NCBI GenBank assembly: GCA_949358305.1
Contig: CASHSZ010000092.1
Coordinates: 62,001-126,000 of the forward strand
Reading direction: 5' to 3'
DNA length: 64,000 nt
Origin: Strigamia acuminata
Lineage: Eukaryota; Arthropoda; Chilopoda; Geophilomorpha; Linotaeniidae
This document shows positions 19,786 through 33,410 of the stretch, piece after piece. Position 1 is the stretch's first letter, and each line of letters begins with the position of its first letter. The translations under genes were made by a program, and so were the position numbers. The notes under the pieces are model-generated. The model worked only from the letters and a program-made list of their open reading frames with translations. It did not search any database and was not told the origin of the DNA.

Positions 19786-19934
19786 TGCTTAAGCCTGATA
19801 GACTGAACTATCAATTGCTTAAGAACCTCCAATTCGCTTAAGCCTGACTGACTGAACTATCATCCGCTTAAAAAACCTCTTAATTGCTTAAGTCTGACGG
19901 ACTTAACTATCATCCGCTTAAGACTCTCTAATTG
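19786..19934. repeat. Three ~50-bp tandem repeats
   Basis: GCTTAAGYCTGAYNGACT recurs at 19787, 19836 and 19886, each followed by AACTATC. The units are imperfect. Confidence 0.7.
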
Positions 19935-19940
19935 CTTTTT

Positions 19941-20110
19941 CTATGGGTTTGTTGGGCCACCGTTAACCAACTAAAGCCTTTTTCTTTGGGTTTGTTGGGC
20001 CACCGTTAACCAACTAAACGTTTTTTTCTTTGGGTTTGTTGGGCCACCGTTAACCAACTAAACGTTTTTTTTTTTCCAACTCGGGGTTCGACGGACCAAC
20101 TGTTAACCGA
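19941..20110. repeat. 43-44-bp tandem repeats
   Basis: GGGTTTGTTGGGCCACCGTT followed by AACCAACTAAA starts at 19945, 19988 and 20032. A fourth, diverged unit (ACGGACCAACTGTTAACCGAC) follows. Poly-T spacers grow from unit to unit. Confidence 0.8.
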
Positions 20111-22890
20111 CTAAAGCCCTTTTTCTATTGTTCAGTTCGACTGACTTTGGTTAGCAGTGCAAAAATGAACCTATGCAAGTGACCCTTAACTCAACACTCA
20201 CATGTTAATGCTAATTCCCTATCCAACGCGACTCTTGTAACGAGATCTCTCATGCTTATCACGTTACACATTGCAACGTCACGAGGCTGCTTTGGGAATT
20301 TGAGGGTTGACTGACGAACGCCCCGCCCTATCGACGTACTTCAACAACCTCTCTTTTCTGTTTTGACAAATAAGACTTATCTCTCTTTGGCTCTTTCTAA
20401 CCTTAATCCGAACCAACGGGGCTTATTGTCCTCTTTCTTCTCCTACTGCCACTCTGACTGCAAGGCAATAGGCCTTGGCCCTTTGAACCCCAGTCCCAGA
20501 ATGTATCCAAGAACTGAGTGTGGGACAACACTGGAATCCATTGTGAGTGGACTACTTAACTATGCTATAACTAAATTCCCTAAGAAACAAATTCGGAAAA
20601 CTATCTTAACTTAAACCGCAGGAACAACAAGTCTTCAAAAGAGAGAGAAGTGCTGAGTTTCTCTTTCCAAAAATGAAATTCTACAACATCCTCAAACACT
20701 ACCTCTCTCGCTGGCTTTGCTGACCAACCATTGTTCCATTCGTCAATGCGGCACTCTGCTCCGCCAACCGCAAATGGCCTAGTGCCAAATGGGTGCTCGA
20801 ACAAGCAGGTCAACTAATCGCACAAAAAAACCCGAATATGTAACTTTCTATTTCTTATAGAGACAACTTTCAATAAAAATAAATTTAAAGACTGTTAACC
20901 TCTAATATCTAAATTCTACAACTGTGGAGTCTCGAAAAATGCTCTTACAACCCTGATCTGATCAATTAAGCGCCCTTATACCCCTTCCAACCACACAATG
21001 TGCAAGGTGGAGACTGCACTTACTATCATCAATTGTCTCGAATTTGAAAGACTGACTCTAATGGGCGGTCGTTTCACCCTGAACAAGCCCCACCATACAG
21101 TGACTAACTTTCCAAAAAGGGGGTACCCACCCAACTGATCCACAAGCGCCCTCGCAAAGAGGCTTGGTGGCTGCGAATTTAACAAGCAATTTTCTCCAAA
21201 ACTCTGAAAACTAACTTATAACTAAAAGGTTTACACTAAGAAAAATAATGACGAACCCAGTAACGTATCCAAACATCTTAACCAAATTGTGGACGCACTA
21301 AAACGAGATTTGGCTTGCTTAAAGCAGTCGTTCTGCCCTAAATCCCAAAAAACAACCGAAAAAACGAGCTTACTCCAATCACAAACTACAGGTACAACAA
21401 GCTGGCAGTGGGAACGTCTACAAATTCTTAGCAGTAACTTCTCAAAAAACCTTTTATCACAAAATGAAACTGATTGGAGGACTGATTTCTAACTTTCCGC
21501 CTTCTCTTTCCAAACAGCTAGTGTGGCTTCTCTTATCTCAACCCACGCACAGGTAATTCTAAAAACCTCACACACCAAAACTTGCTTAAAAACTGCGAAA
21601 TAACGCGGAAATTCCCCAAAACAGACTCAAAACACTTCTACGGGTGGTCAGCCCACTGAAAGGTTGTCGGACAAACACGGCAGCCCTTTGAGGCGGAATC
21701 CTTCGCCTCCACTCTCCCACACAACCCAAATAGCAGGCTGAGTGTATTAAAGGAGAAGGAGCGACCACTCGCTTGCGACAACCAAAAAACCAAGCAAACG
21801 AGCGCGGGACCTCTTTCCAACAAGCCTCAAACCTGGCGGCTCCGCAGCAGTCCGAAACCCTCGCAGTTCACAATAGAACTGACCGCACAAACTTAATCAA
21901 CTCTTAAACTTAACAAAATTCTTTTACTTAAACTACTAACAAAGAACAAAAGAAAAAAGACGAATTGGCTTGAAACTTTGCTGCAGTCAAGCAACCATTG
22001 TCCAGCTCCTTGAGCTTGTCTTGGCTGGTGATATGATTCGTCTTTGCTGATTGGCACTCTTTTTCTCAACATTGTGACTTGTACTCTCGATCTTGGGCCC
22101 GAACTGTGGGCTCCCTTTCAATGACGAAACTTGACCAAACAAGCTGCTTTCTCCTCTGCTCTGATGGCAAGCGTCCACCTTCCTGTACAGCTGGGTGACT
22201 TGTCCCTTGGCCCGTCTGCGCCAACCAACAGTCAACCTACATCTTGGACAGTTCAGGCGCTGTGCAGATGTGGAATCATCGTGCTTGACGTGTGGAAACC
22301 ACAGCTGCATGCATCTCCATCTCGCCTGATGAGACCAAAACCTTGCGTCGCCCTTCACTGTCGACCACTTGATGACAAAGCGCATATTGGAACTTCTAAG
22401 AATCAAAGACAACTGTAATGTCCCGCCCAACATGACTGACTCTTGTGTAAACTCAACAACAGGTGAGCCAACACTTAAACTAACTTAAGTCAAACAAGAA
22501 AAAACTCCCCTGCTTAAAGCAGTTATAATGGAGTCAAAACGCACTTAAAGTAAAATTACAAAGCAAAAAAATGTACACACTATCCTCCCCCCAAGAGGGC
22601 ACAACCAATCACCCAGTAACAGCCCACCAAAAACACTAAGCATAAACAACTAAATGTTCTTCTTCTTCAGGCAGCTGTCCAACTTGCACATTGCGTTGTG
22701 TTGACGACTTGGCAGACTCAGGACGTCAATGGCCGCTCTCACGTGACTCTCTGGCGTGCGCACTTGATGCAGGTCGCTCACAGAACCAGCTGCACAAACG
22801 AACCAACTGGCACGCACCAAACCACTTGAATCACTTGCTGAACGTCCAAATGACCTCTTTTCCATGCGCGCTGTACACACGCGCACGAAA

Positions 22891-22909
22891 TCCTGGAATC
22901 ACGGCACCA
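22891..22909 (-). other. Candidate primer-binding site of the LARD-like element
   Basis: TGGTGCCGTGATTCCAGGA begins 13 nt after the LTR end. It starts with TGG as expected for pairing with a tRNA CCA end. The TGGTGCCG start resembles PBS sequences of some BEL/Pao and Ty3-type elements. I cannot assign the tRNA, and the 13-nt gap is longer than usual. Confidence 0.45.
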
Positions 22910-22922
22910 AAAAACAGCTCCC

Positions 22923-24428
22923 TGTAGCAAACAACCTTGGATCTCACAGGAAAAGACTGGCGAATTGGTCACCAAACTCTGGAAACCGCCCGAGACTGTA
23001 TAGTGGATGATGAAACAAGTTGAATTCTCAGCCCAAGTTGTAGGCCTAAATGCATCTGGAGAAATTAGGCCCAACTGCATTTAGTTGAAGTGATTAAAGC
23101 AGCTCTCTGGATACTGGGGAAAAAACCTTGTGCCTTCAGTGAGGAGGAGAGCATGCAAAACTCTCTACTCACTCATTATCATGTTTCTTGTAGCAGAAAA
23201 CCAGATCAGAAATGATTCACCCAAAGCAGAGTAAAAACACATCAACTGGCTTTATTCTTAACAACAGATAACAACTATTGCTTCTTTAGCAACCTACTCT
23301 AACAACAGTGCGCCTAGCAACTAAATCATAGCAACAACAAGCTACAATGCAATGATGCAACAATGGCGTAATTCAATCTGAACTAAAATAGCTTAAAACC
23401 TATGTACATTTGTTCTTAAAACATAAATAGAATTTAGACAAAATAAAGCAATGAAACCAAGGCAAAACTCAATCTAAAATATACTTAACAATTAACAAAG
23501 CAAAAAGAAGATTAACAACCAATGGCAAGGCAGCCTACCTCAATACTCATCTCTGCACTTGTTTGTAAAGTTAAGTGAAATTAACAAATGTACAGTTAAA
23601 ACACTTCTATAAAATCACAAAGTATTAAAATAAATATTGCTACCCAGCTTGCTATGTTCTAGGAAAATCTCCCAGCAGTGCTCAAACACAAAGAGAACCG
23701 CTCCTTTCCAAAATGGCGGCCAGGCAGTTGCTAACTGCCGTGAATGAGAGCAGAAACGAGTCAAACAGACTTCCAGGGTCGACCAAGGCATGACAACAGC
23801 GCTGGGACTTCCAAACTCAGTGTGGGGACGTTGCAGGGAAGCCAAACGAGGCGTTTCCTGGTCTCTCTCTCTCCCGAACACGATCCCAATGCGCTCATGT
23901 GCACTCAAATGCCAAGGACACCCAAAACCGTTTGTTTCTTGCTGTCCCACGTCTCCAATGAGCATCAAAACACTAAAACATCCAGCAAAGGTTAGCAACC
24001 GTCAAAACAATATGTAAAACCTCTTTAAAACTAATAAATACACAGTTTCCTGAATCCAGTTGACCTATGCTATGGCGATTATGCTGAGAATATACACTCA
24101 GCTCATTCACAAGTGTACTGGAACCCGAACCGAACACAAAAACGTCTCAAAAGCAAATAACAGAGGTAAACAACTAATAACAAATACTAAAACAACCACA
24201 AAACGATCAAAGACATATCCCCTGACCAATTCCAGGTGCGATCGACAACACGACAACCGCCGAGGTCTGCTCTGCATGCGACCGTCGGTCAAAACCGGCA
24301 ACTGGACATCTCAGATATGTCCCAAACTCATGGTCAAAACTATGGACTAAAATTAAAAAGATCTTCTACCATTTTCAGAGGTGAAACGCGAGTCTTCTAA
24401 TCTTTTTGTTGCGTCCTTGCTCGCAACA
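22923..24428 (-). repeat. 5' LTR of the LARD-like element, complete
   Basis: It is 1506 bp and is the reverse complement of the solo LTRs at 46045-47550 and 50963-52468, with the same length. Its outer end abuts satellite at TAAG (24429), the same junction as the solo LTRs. Its inner end abuts the internal region. Confidence 0.92.
23251..23256 (-). promoter_or_regulatory. Polyadenylation signal AATAAA in LTR
   Basis: AATAAA in element orientation; the counterparts are at 47217-47222 and 52135-52140. It lies about 330 bp before the LTR end, which suggests the R/U5 boundary follows shortly. The truncated LTR at 16363 lacks it. Confidence 0.6.
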
Positions 24429-24432
24429 TAAG
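24429..24432. repeat. Target-site duplication TAAG (CTTA), surviving side
   Basis: TAAG abuts the LTR end here. The solo LTRs in the right arm have the reverse complement CTTA on both sides. The second copy for this element was lost with its truncated 3' end. Confidence 0.8.
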
Positions 24433-24990
24433 TTTTAGCAACACCCAAGCAATAAATTTTGAAAAAAAAATTTTGAGCTCATTTCACATCGCAGTTGACT
24501 TAGCACAAACACCACAAGTCCAATGTCTCTGAATGTTCAGAAATAGTGTTTAAACCTTAGTAGAAGGCTCCAATGTAAGTTTTAGAAACATCCAACCGAT
24601 GATTTGGGAGAATAGACTTTTGATCTCATCACAGTTGACTTAGCACAAACACCACAAGACCAATGTCTCTGAATGTTCAGAAATAGTGTTTAAACCTTAG
24701 TAGAAGGCTCCAATGTAAGTTTTAGAAACATTCAACCGATGATTTGGGAGAATAGACTTTTGATCTCATCACAGTTGACTTAGCACAAACACCATAAGAC
24801 CAATGTCTCTGAATGTTCAGAAATAGTGTTTAAACCTTAGTAGAAGGCTCCAATGTAAGTTTTAGAAACATCCAACCGATGATTTGGGAGAATAGACTTT
24901 TGATCTCATCACAGTTGACTTAGCACAAACACCACAAGACCAATGTCTCTGAATGTTCAGAAATAGTGTTTAAACCTTAGTAGAAGCCTT

Positions 24991-26402
24991 CAATCTAAGT
25001 TTTAGCAACACCCAAGCAATAAATTTTGAAAAAAAAATTTTGAGCTTATTTCACATCGCAGTTGACTTAGCACAAACACCACAAGTCCAATGTCTCTGAA
25101 TGTTCAGAAATAGTGTTTAAACCTTAGTAGAAGGCTCCAATGTAAGTTTTAGAAACATCCAACCGATGATTTGGGAGAATAGACTTTTGATCTCATCACA
25201 GTTGACTTAGCACAAACACCACAAGACCAATGTCTCTGAATGTTCAGAAATAGTGTTTAAACCTTAGTAGAAGGCTCCAATGTAAGTTTTAGAAACATTT
25301 AACCGATGATTTGGGAGAATAGACTTTTGATCTCATCACAGTTGACTTAGCACAAACATCACAAGACCAATGTCTCTGAATGTTCAGAAATAGTGTTTAA
25401 ACCTTAGTAGAAGGCTCCAATGTAAGTTTTAGAAACATCCAACCGATGATTTGGGAGAATAGACTTTTGATCTCATCACAGTTGACTTAGCATAAACACC
25501 ACAAGACCAATGTCTCTGAATGTTCAGAAATAGTGTTTAAACCTTAGTAGAAGCCTTCAATGTAAGTTTTAGCAACATCCAAGCAATGATTTGGGAGAAT
25601 AGACTTTTGATCTCATCACAGTTACTTAGCACAAACACCACAAGTCCAATGTCTCTGTATGTTCAGAAATAGTGTTTAAACCTTAGTAGAAGCCTTCAAT
25701 CTAAGTTTTAGCAACACCCAAGCAATAAATTTTGAAAAAAAAATTTTGAGCTCATTTCACATCGCAGTTGACTTAGCACAAACACCACAAGTCCAATGTC
25801 TCTGAATGTTCAGAAATAGTGTTTAAACCTTAGTAGAAGGCTCCAATGTAAGTTTTAGAAACATCCAACCGATGATTTGGGAGAATAGACTTTTGATCTC
25901 ATCACAGTTGACTTAGCACAAACACCACAAGACCAATGTCTCTGAATGTTCAGAAATAGTGTTTAAACCTTAGTAGAAGGCTCCAATGTAAGTTTTAGAA
26001 ACATTTAACCGATGATTTGGGAGAATAGACTTTTGATCTCATCACAGTTGACTTAGCACAAACATCACAAGACCAATGTCTCTGAATGTTCAGAAATAGT
26101 GTTTAAACCTTAGTAGAAGGCTCCAATGTAAGTTTTAGAAACATCCAACCGATGATTTGGGAGAATAGACTTTTGATCTCATCACAGTTGACTTAGCATA
26201 AACACCACAAGACCAATGTCTCTGAATGTTCAGAAATAGTGTTTAAACCTTAGTAGAAGCCTTCAATGTAAGTTTTAGCAACATCCAAGCAATGATTTGG
26301 GAGAATAGACTTTTGATCTCATCACAGTTACTTAGCACAAACACCACAAGTCCAATGTCTCTGTATGTTCAGAAATAGTGTTTAAACCTTAGTAGAAGCC
26401 TT
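24991..26402 (+). repeat. Tandem duplication of a 706-bp five-monomer block
   Basis: The block B-A-A-A-C occurs at 24991-25696 and 25697-26402. The rare variants AACATCACAAG and AGCATAAACACC sit at the same places in both. The right arm of the inverted duplication has this block once, which accounts exactly for a 706-bp shift between the arms. Confidence 0.85.
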
Positions 26403-29400
26403 CAATCTAAGTTTTAGCAACACCCAAGCAATAAATTTTGAAAAAAAAATTTTGAGCTCATTTCACATCGCAGTTGACTTAGCACAAACACCACAAGTCC
26501 AATGTCTCTGAATGTTCAGAAATAGTGTTTAAACCTTAGTAGAAGGCTCCAATGTAAGTTTTAGAAACATCCAACCGATGATTTGGGAGAATAGACTTTT
26601 GATCTCATCACAGTTGACTTAGCACAAACACCACAAGACCAATGTCTCTGAATGTTCAGAAATAGTGTTTAAACCTTAGTAGAAGGCTCCAATGTAAGTT
26701 TTAGAAACATTTAACCGATGATTTGGGAGAATAGACTTTTGATCTCATCACAGTTGACTTAGCACAAACACCACAAGACCAATGTCTCTGAATGTTCAGA
26801 AATAGTGTTTAAACCTTAGTAGAAGGCTCCAATGTAAGTTTTAGAAACATCCAACCAATGATTTGGGAGAATAGACTTTTGATCTCATCACAGTTGACTT
26901 AGCACAAACACCACAAGACCAATGTCTCTGAATGTTCAGAAATAGTGTTTAAACCTTAGTAGAAGGCTCCAATGTAAGTTTTAGAAACATCCAACCGATG
27001 ATTTGGGAGAAAAGACTTTTGATCTCATCACAGTTGACTTAGCACAAACACCACAAGACCAATGTCTCTGAATGTTCAGAAATAGTGTTTAAACCTTAGT
27101 AGAAGGCTCCAATGTAAGTTTTAGAAACATCCAACCAATGATTTGGGAGAATAGACTTTGGATCTCATCACAGTTGACTTAGCACAAACACCACAAGTCC
27201 AATGTCTCTGAATGTTCAGAAATAGTGTTTAAACCTTAGTAGAAGCCTTCAATATAAGTTTTAGCAACACCCAAGCATTAAATTTTGAAAAAAAAATTTT
27301 GAGCTCATTTCACATCGCAGTTGACTTAGCACAAACACCACAAGACCAATGTCTCTGAATGTTCAGAAATAGTGTTTAAACCTTAGTAGAAGCCTTCAAT
27401 ATAAGTTTTAGCAACACCCAAGCAATAAATTTTGAAAAAAAAATTTTGAGCTCATTTCACATCGCAGTTGACTTAGCACAAACACCACAAGACCAATGTC
27501 TCTGAATGTTCAGAAATAGTGTTTAAACCTTAGTAGAAGGCTCCAATGTAAGTTTTAGAAACATCCAACCGATGATTTAAGAGAATAGACTTTTGATCTC
27601 ATCACAGTTGACTTAGCACAAACACCACAAGACCAATGGTTCTGAATGTTTAGAAATAGTGTTTAAACCTTAGTAGAAGCCTTCAATGTAAGTTTTAGCA
27701 ACACCCAAGCAATAAATTTTGAAAAAAAAATTTTGAGCTTATTTCACATCGCAGTTGACTTAGCACAAACACCACAAGTCCAATGTCTCTGAATGTTCAG
27801 AAATAGTGTTTAAACCTTAGTAGAAGGCTCCAATGTAAGTTTTAGAAACATCCAACCGATGATTTGGGAGAATAGACTTTTGATCTCATCACAGTTGACT
27901 TAGCACAAACACCACAAGACCAATGTCTCTGAATGTTCAGAAATAGTGTTTAAACCTTAGTAGAAGGCTCCAATGTAAGTTTTAGAAACATTTAACCGAT
28001 GATTTGGGAGAATAGACTTTTGATCTCATCACAGTTGACTTAGCACAAACATCACAAGACCAATGTCTCTGAATGTTCAGAAATAGTGTTTAAACCTTAG
28101 TAGAAGGCTCCAATGTAAGTTTTAGAAACATCCAACCGATGATTTGGGAGAATAGACTTTTGATCTCATCACAGTTGACTTAGCACAAACACCACAAGAC
28201 CAATGTCTCTGAATGTTTAGAAATAGTGTTTAAACCTTAGTAGAAGCCTTCAATGTAAGTTTTAGCAACACCCAAGCAATAAATTTTGAAAAAAAAATTT
28301 TGAGCTTATTTCACATCGCAGTTGACTTAGCACAAACACCACAAGACCAATGTCTCTGAATGTTCAGAAATAGTGTTTAAACCTTAGTAGAAGGCTCCAA
28401 TGTAAGTTTTAGAAACATCCAACCGATGATTTGGGAGAATAGACTTTTGATCTCATCACAGTTGACTTAGCACAAACACCACAAGACCAATGTCTCTGAA
28501 TGTTTAGAAATAGTGTTTAAACCTTAGTAGAAGCCTTCAATGTAAGTTTTAGCAACACCCAAGCAATAAATTTTGAAAAAAAAATTTTGAGCTTATTTCA
28601 CATCGCAGTTGACTTAGCACAAACACCACAAGACCAATGTCTCTGAATGTTCAGAAATAGTGTTTAAACCTTAGTAGAAGGCTCCAATGTAAGTTTTAGA
28701 AACATCCAACCGATGATTTGGGAGAATAGACTTTTGATCTCATCACAGTTGACTTAGCACAAACACCACAAGACCAATGTCTCTGAATGTTCAGAAATAG
28801 TGTTTAAACCTTAGTAGAAGCCTTCAATCTAAGTTTTAGCAACACCCAAGCAATAAATTTTGAAAAAAAAATTTTGAGCTCATTTCACATCGCAGTTGAC
28901 TTAGCACAAACACCACAAGTCCAATGTCTCTGAATGTTCAGAAATAGTGTTTAAACCTTAATAGAAGGCTCCAATGTAAGTTTTAGAAACATCCAACCGA
29001 TGATTTGGGAGAATAGACTTTTGATCTCATCACAGTTGACTTAGCACAAACACCACAAGACCAATGTCTCTGAATGTTTAGAAATAGTGTTTAAACCTTA
29101 GTAGAAGCCTTCAATGTAAGTTTTAGCAACACCCAAGCAATAAATTTTGAAAAAAAAATTTTGAGCTTATTTCACATCGCAGTTGACTTAGCACAAACAC
29201 CACAAGACCAATGTCTCTGAATGTTCAGAAATAGTGTTTAAACCTTAGTAGAAGGCTCCAATGTAAGTTTTAGAAACATCCAACCGATGATTTGGGAGAA
29301 TAGACTTTTGATCTCATCACAGTTGACTTAGCACAAACACCACAAGACCAATGTCTCTGAATGTTCAGAAATAGTGTTTAAACCTTAGTAGAAGCCTTCA

Positions 29401-30150
29401 ATCTAAGTTTTAGCAACACCCAAGCAATAAATTTTGAAAAAAAAATTTTGAGCTCATTTCACATCGCAGTTGACTTAGCACAAACACCACAAGTCCAATG
29501 TCTCTGAATGTTCAGAAATAGTGTTTAAACCTTAATAGAAGGCTCCAATGTAAGTTTTAGAAACATCCAACCGATGATTTGGGAGAATAGACTTTTGATC
29601 TCATCACAGTTGACTTAGCACAAACACCACAAGACCAATGTCTCTGAATGTTCAGAAATAGTGTTTAAACCTTAGTAGAAGGCTCCAATGTAAGTTTTAG
29701 AAACATTTAACCGATGATTTGGGAGAATAGACTTTTGATCTCATCACAGTTGACTTAGCACAAACACCACAAGACCAATGTCTCTGAATGTTCAGAAATA
29801 GTGTTTAAACCTTAGTAGAAGGCTCCAATGTAAGTTTTAGAAACATCCAACCAATGATTTGGGAGAATAGACTTTTGATCTCATCACAGTTGACTTAGCA
29901 CAAACACCACAAGACCAATGTCTCTGAATGTTCAGAAATAGTGTTTAAACCTTAGTAGAAGGCTCCAATGTAAGTTTTAGAAACATCCAACCGATGATTT
30001 GAGAGAAAAGACTTTTGATCTCATCACAGTTGACTTAGCACAAACACCACAAGACCAATGTCTCTGAATGTTCAGAAATAGTGTTTAAACCTTAGTAGAA
30101 GGCTCCAATGTAAGTTTTAGAAACATCCAATTAATGATTTGGGAGAATAG

Positions 30151-32416
30151 ACTTTGGATCTCATCACAGTTGACTTAGCACAAACACCACAAGTCCAATG
30201 TCTCTGAATGTTCAGAAATAGTGTTTAAACCTTAGTAGAAGCCTTCAATATAAGTTTTAGCAACACCCAAGCATTAAATTTTGAAAAAAAAATTTTGAGC
30301 TCATTTCACATCGCAGTTGACTTAGCACAAACACCACAAGACCAATGTCTCTGAATGTTCAGAAATAGTGTTTAAACCTTAGTAGAAGCCTTCAATATAA
30401 GTTTTAGCAACACCCAAGCAATAAATTTTGAAAAAAAAATTTTGAGCTCATTTCACATCGCAGTTGACTTAGCACAAACACCACAAGACCAATGTCTCTG
30501 AATGTTCAGAAATAGTGTTTAAACCTTAGTAGAAGGCTCCAATGTAAGTTTTAGAAACATCCAACCGATGATTTAGGAGAATAGACTTTTGATCTCATCA
30601 CAGTTGACTTAGCACAAACACCACAAGACCAATGTCTCTGAATGTTTAGAAATAGTGTTTAAACCTTAGTAGAAGCCTTCAATGTAAGTTTTAGCAACAT
30701 CCAAGCAATGATTTGGGAGAATAGACTTTTGATCTCATCACAGTTACTTAGCACAAACACCACAAGTCCAATGTCTCTGTATGTTCAGAAATAGTGTTTA
30801 AACCTTAGTAGAAGCCTTCAATCTAAGTTTTAGCAACACCCAAGCAATAAATTTTGAAAAAAAAATTTTGAGCTCATTTCACATCGCAGTTGACTTAGCA
30901 CAAACACCACAAGTCCAATGTCTCTGAATGTTCAGAAATAGTGTTTAAACCTTAATAGAAGGCTCCAATGTAAGTTTTAGAAACATCCAACCGATGATTT
31001 GGGAGAATAGACTTTTGATCTCATCACAGTTGACTTAGCACAAACACCACAAGACCAATGTCTCTGAATGTTCAGAAATAGTGTTTAAACCTTAGTAGAA
31101 GGCTCCAATGTAAGTTTTAGAAACATTTAACCGATGATTTGGGAGAATAGACTTTTGATCTCATCACAGTTGACTTAGCACAAACACCACAAGACCAATG
31201 TCTCTGAATGTTCAGAAATAGTGTTTAAACCTTAGTAGAAGGCTCCAATGTAAGTTTTAGAAACATCCAACCAATGATTTGGGAGAATAGACTTTTGATC
31301 TCATCACAGTTGACTTAGCACAAACACCACAAGACCAATGTCTCTGAATGTTCAGAAATAGTGTTTAAACCTTAGTAGAAGGCTCCAATGTAAGTTTTAG
31401 AAACATCCAACCGATGATTTGGGAGAATAGACTTTTGATCTCATCACAGTTGACTTAGCATAAACACCACAAGACCAATGTCTCTGAAAGTTCAGAAATA
31501 GTGTTTAAACCTTAGTAGAAGCCTTCAATGTAAGTTTTAGCAACATCCAAGCAATGATTTGAGAGAATAGACTTTTGATCTCATCACAGTTACTTAGCAC
31601 AAACACCACAAGTCCAATGTCTCTGTATGTTCAGAAATAGTGTTTAAACCTTAGTAGAAGCCTTCAATCTAAGTCTTAGCAACACCCAAGCAATAAATTT
31701 TGAAAAAAAAATTTTGAGCTCATTTCACATCGCAGTTGACTTAGCACAAACACCACAAGTCCAATGTCTCTGAATGTTCAGAAATAGTGTTTAAACCTTA
31801 GTAGAAGGCTCCAATGTAAGTTTTAGAAACATCCAACCGATGATTTGGGAGAATAGACTTTTGATCTCATCACAGTTGACTTAGCACAAACACCACAAGA
31901 CCAATGTCTCTGAATGTTCAGAAATAGTGTTTAAACCTTAGTAGAAGGCTCCAATGTAAGTTTTAGAAACATTTAACCGATGATTTGGGAGAATAGACTT
32001 TTGATCTCATCACAGTTGACTTAGCACAAACACCACAAGACCAATGTCTCTGAATGTTCAGAAATAGTGTTTAAACCTTAGTAGAAGGCTCCAATGTAAG
32101 TTTTAGAAACATCCAACCAATGATTTGGGAGAATAGACTTTTGATCTCATCACAGTTGACTTAGCACAAACACCACAAGACCAATGTCTCTGAATGTTCA
32201 GAAATAGTGTTTAAACCTTAGTAGAAGGCTCCAATGTAAGTTTTAGAAACATCCAACCGATGATTTGAGAGAAAAGACTTTTGATCTCATCACAGTTGAC
32301 TTAGCACAAACACCACAAGACCAATGTCTCTGAATGTTCAGAAATAGTGTTTAAACCTTAGTAGAAGGCTCCAATGTAAGTTTTAGAAACATCCAATTAA
32401 TGATTTGGGAGAATAG
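30151..32416 (+). repeat. Higher-order repeat unit, 2266 bp (16-mer)
   Basis: It is measured between two copies of the private variant ACTTTGGATC. It contains 10 A, 4 B and 2 C monomers (1400 + 588 + 278 bp). The same unit with the same order recurs at 35111-37376. It carries AATTAATGATT, TTTGAGAGAAAAG, GCATTAAATT and TGAAAGTTC as further private variants. Confidence 0.9.
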
Positions 32417-33410
32417 ACTTTGGATCTCATCACAGTTGACTTAGCACAAACACCACAAGTCCAATGTCTCTGAATGTTCAGAAATAGTGTTTAAACCTTA
32501 GTAGAAGCCTTCAATATAAGTTTTAGCAACACCCAAGCATTAAATTTTGAAAAAAAAATTTTGAGCTCATTTCACATCGCAGTTGACTTAGCACAAACAC
32601 CACAAGACCAATGTCTCTGTATGTTCAGAAATAGTGTTTAAACCTTAGTAGAAGCCTTCAATCTAAGTCTTAGCAACACCCAAGCAATAAATTTTGAAAA
32701 AAAAATTTTGAGCTCATTTCACATCGCAGTTGACTTAGCACAAACACCACAAGTCCAATGTCTCTGAATGTTCAGAAATAGTGTTTAAACCTTAGTAGAA
32801 GGCTCCAATGTAAGTTTTAGAAACATCCAACCGATGATTTGGGAGAATAGACTTTTGATCTCATCACAGTTGACTTAGCACAAACACCACAAGACCAATG
32901 TCTCTGAATGTTCAGAAATAGTGTTTAAACCTTAGTAGAAGGCTCCAATGTAAGTTTTAGAAACATTTAACCGATGATTTGGGAGAATAGACTTTTGATC
33001 TCATCACAGTTGACTTAGCACAAACACCACAAAACCAATGTCTCTGAATGTTCAGAAATAGTGTTTAAACCTTAGTAGAAGGCTCCAATGTAAGTTTTAG
33101 AAACATCCAACCAATGATTTGGGAGAATAGACTTTTGATCTCATCACAGTTGACTTAGCACAAACACCACAAGACCAATGTCTCTGAATGTTCAGAAATA
33201 GTGTTTAAACCTTAGTAGAAGGCTCCAATGTAAGTTTTAGAAACATCCAACCGATGATTTGAGAGAAAAGACTTTTGATCTCATCACAGTTGACTTAGCA
33301 CAAACACCACAAGACCAATGTCTCTGAATGTTCAGAAATAGTGTTTAAACCTTAGTAGAAGGCTCCAATGTAAGTTTTAGAAACATCCAATTAATGATTT
33401 GGGAGAATAG
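32417..33410 (+). repeat. Deleted higher-order repeat, 994 bp (7-mer)
   Basis: Five A and two B monomers. It equals the 16-mer minus nine monomers (1272 bp). The monomer at 32512-32658 is a hybrid: its start is the GCATTAAATT B variant and its end carries TGTATG, typical of C. This is an in-register unequal exchange. Confidence 0.85.

Larger units (their letters stand above)
17399..22922 (-). other. Internal region of the LARD-like element, no coding capacity
   Basis: The + strand is rich in A and C, so the element strand is rich in G and T. All frames are short; the longest is about 148 codons (22433-21987) and resembles no retroelement protein. Two small tandem-repeat clusters lie at 19786-20110. 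The stretch before the 3' LTR (GGCCGGGAGCGA in element orientation) is a weak polypurine-tract candidate. Confidence 0.6.
16363..24428 (-). mobile_element. Non-coding LTR retrotransposon (LARD-like)
   Basis: Two direct repeats (16363-17398 and 22923-24428, offset 7030) flank 5524 bp. The complete copy starts TGTTGCGAGC and ends TTTGCTACA in minus orientation. It carries AATAAA 334 bp before its end and has a PBS candidate downstream. The internal region has no reading frame above about 150 codons and no gag, protease, integrase or RT motif. Large LTRs with a non-coding interior fit a LARD. The LTRs read almost identical (one difference seen, at 17250 against 24280), so the insertion is recent. 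Its 3' end is missing, and what replaced it is not satellite. Confidence 0.72.

Noticed and set aside
17399-22922. Degenerate gag-pol in the LARD interior
   Set aside because: I searched both strands by eye for zinc knuckle, D(S/T)G, DDE, YXDD and RNase H motifs in the available frames and found none. A sensitive profile search could still change this.
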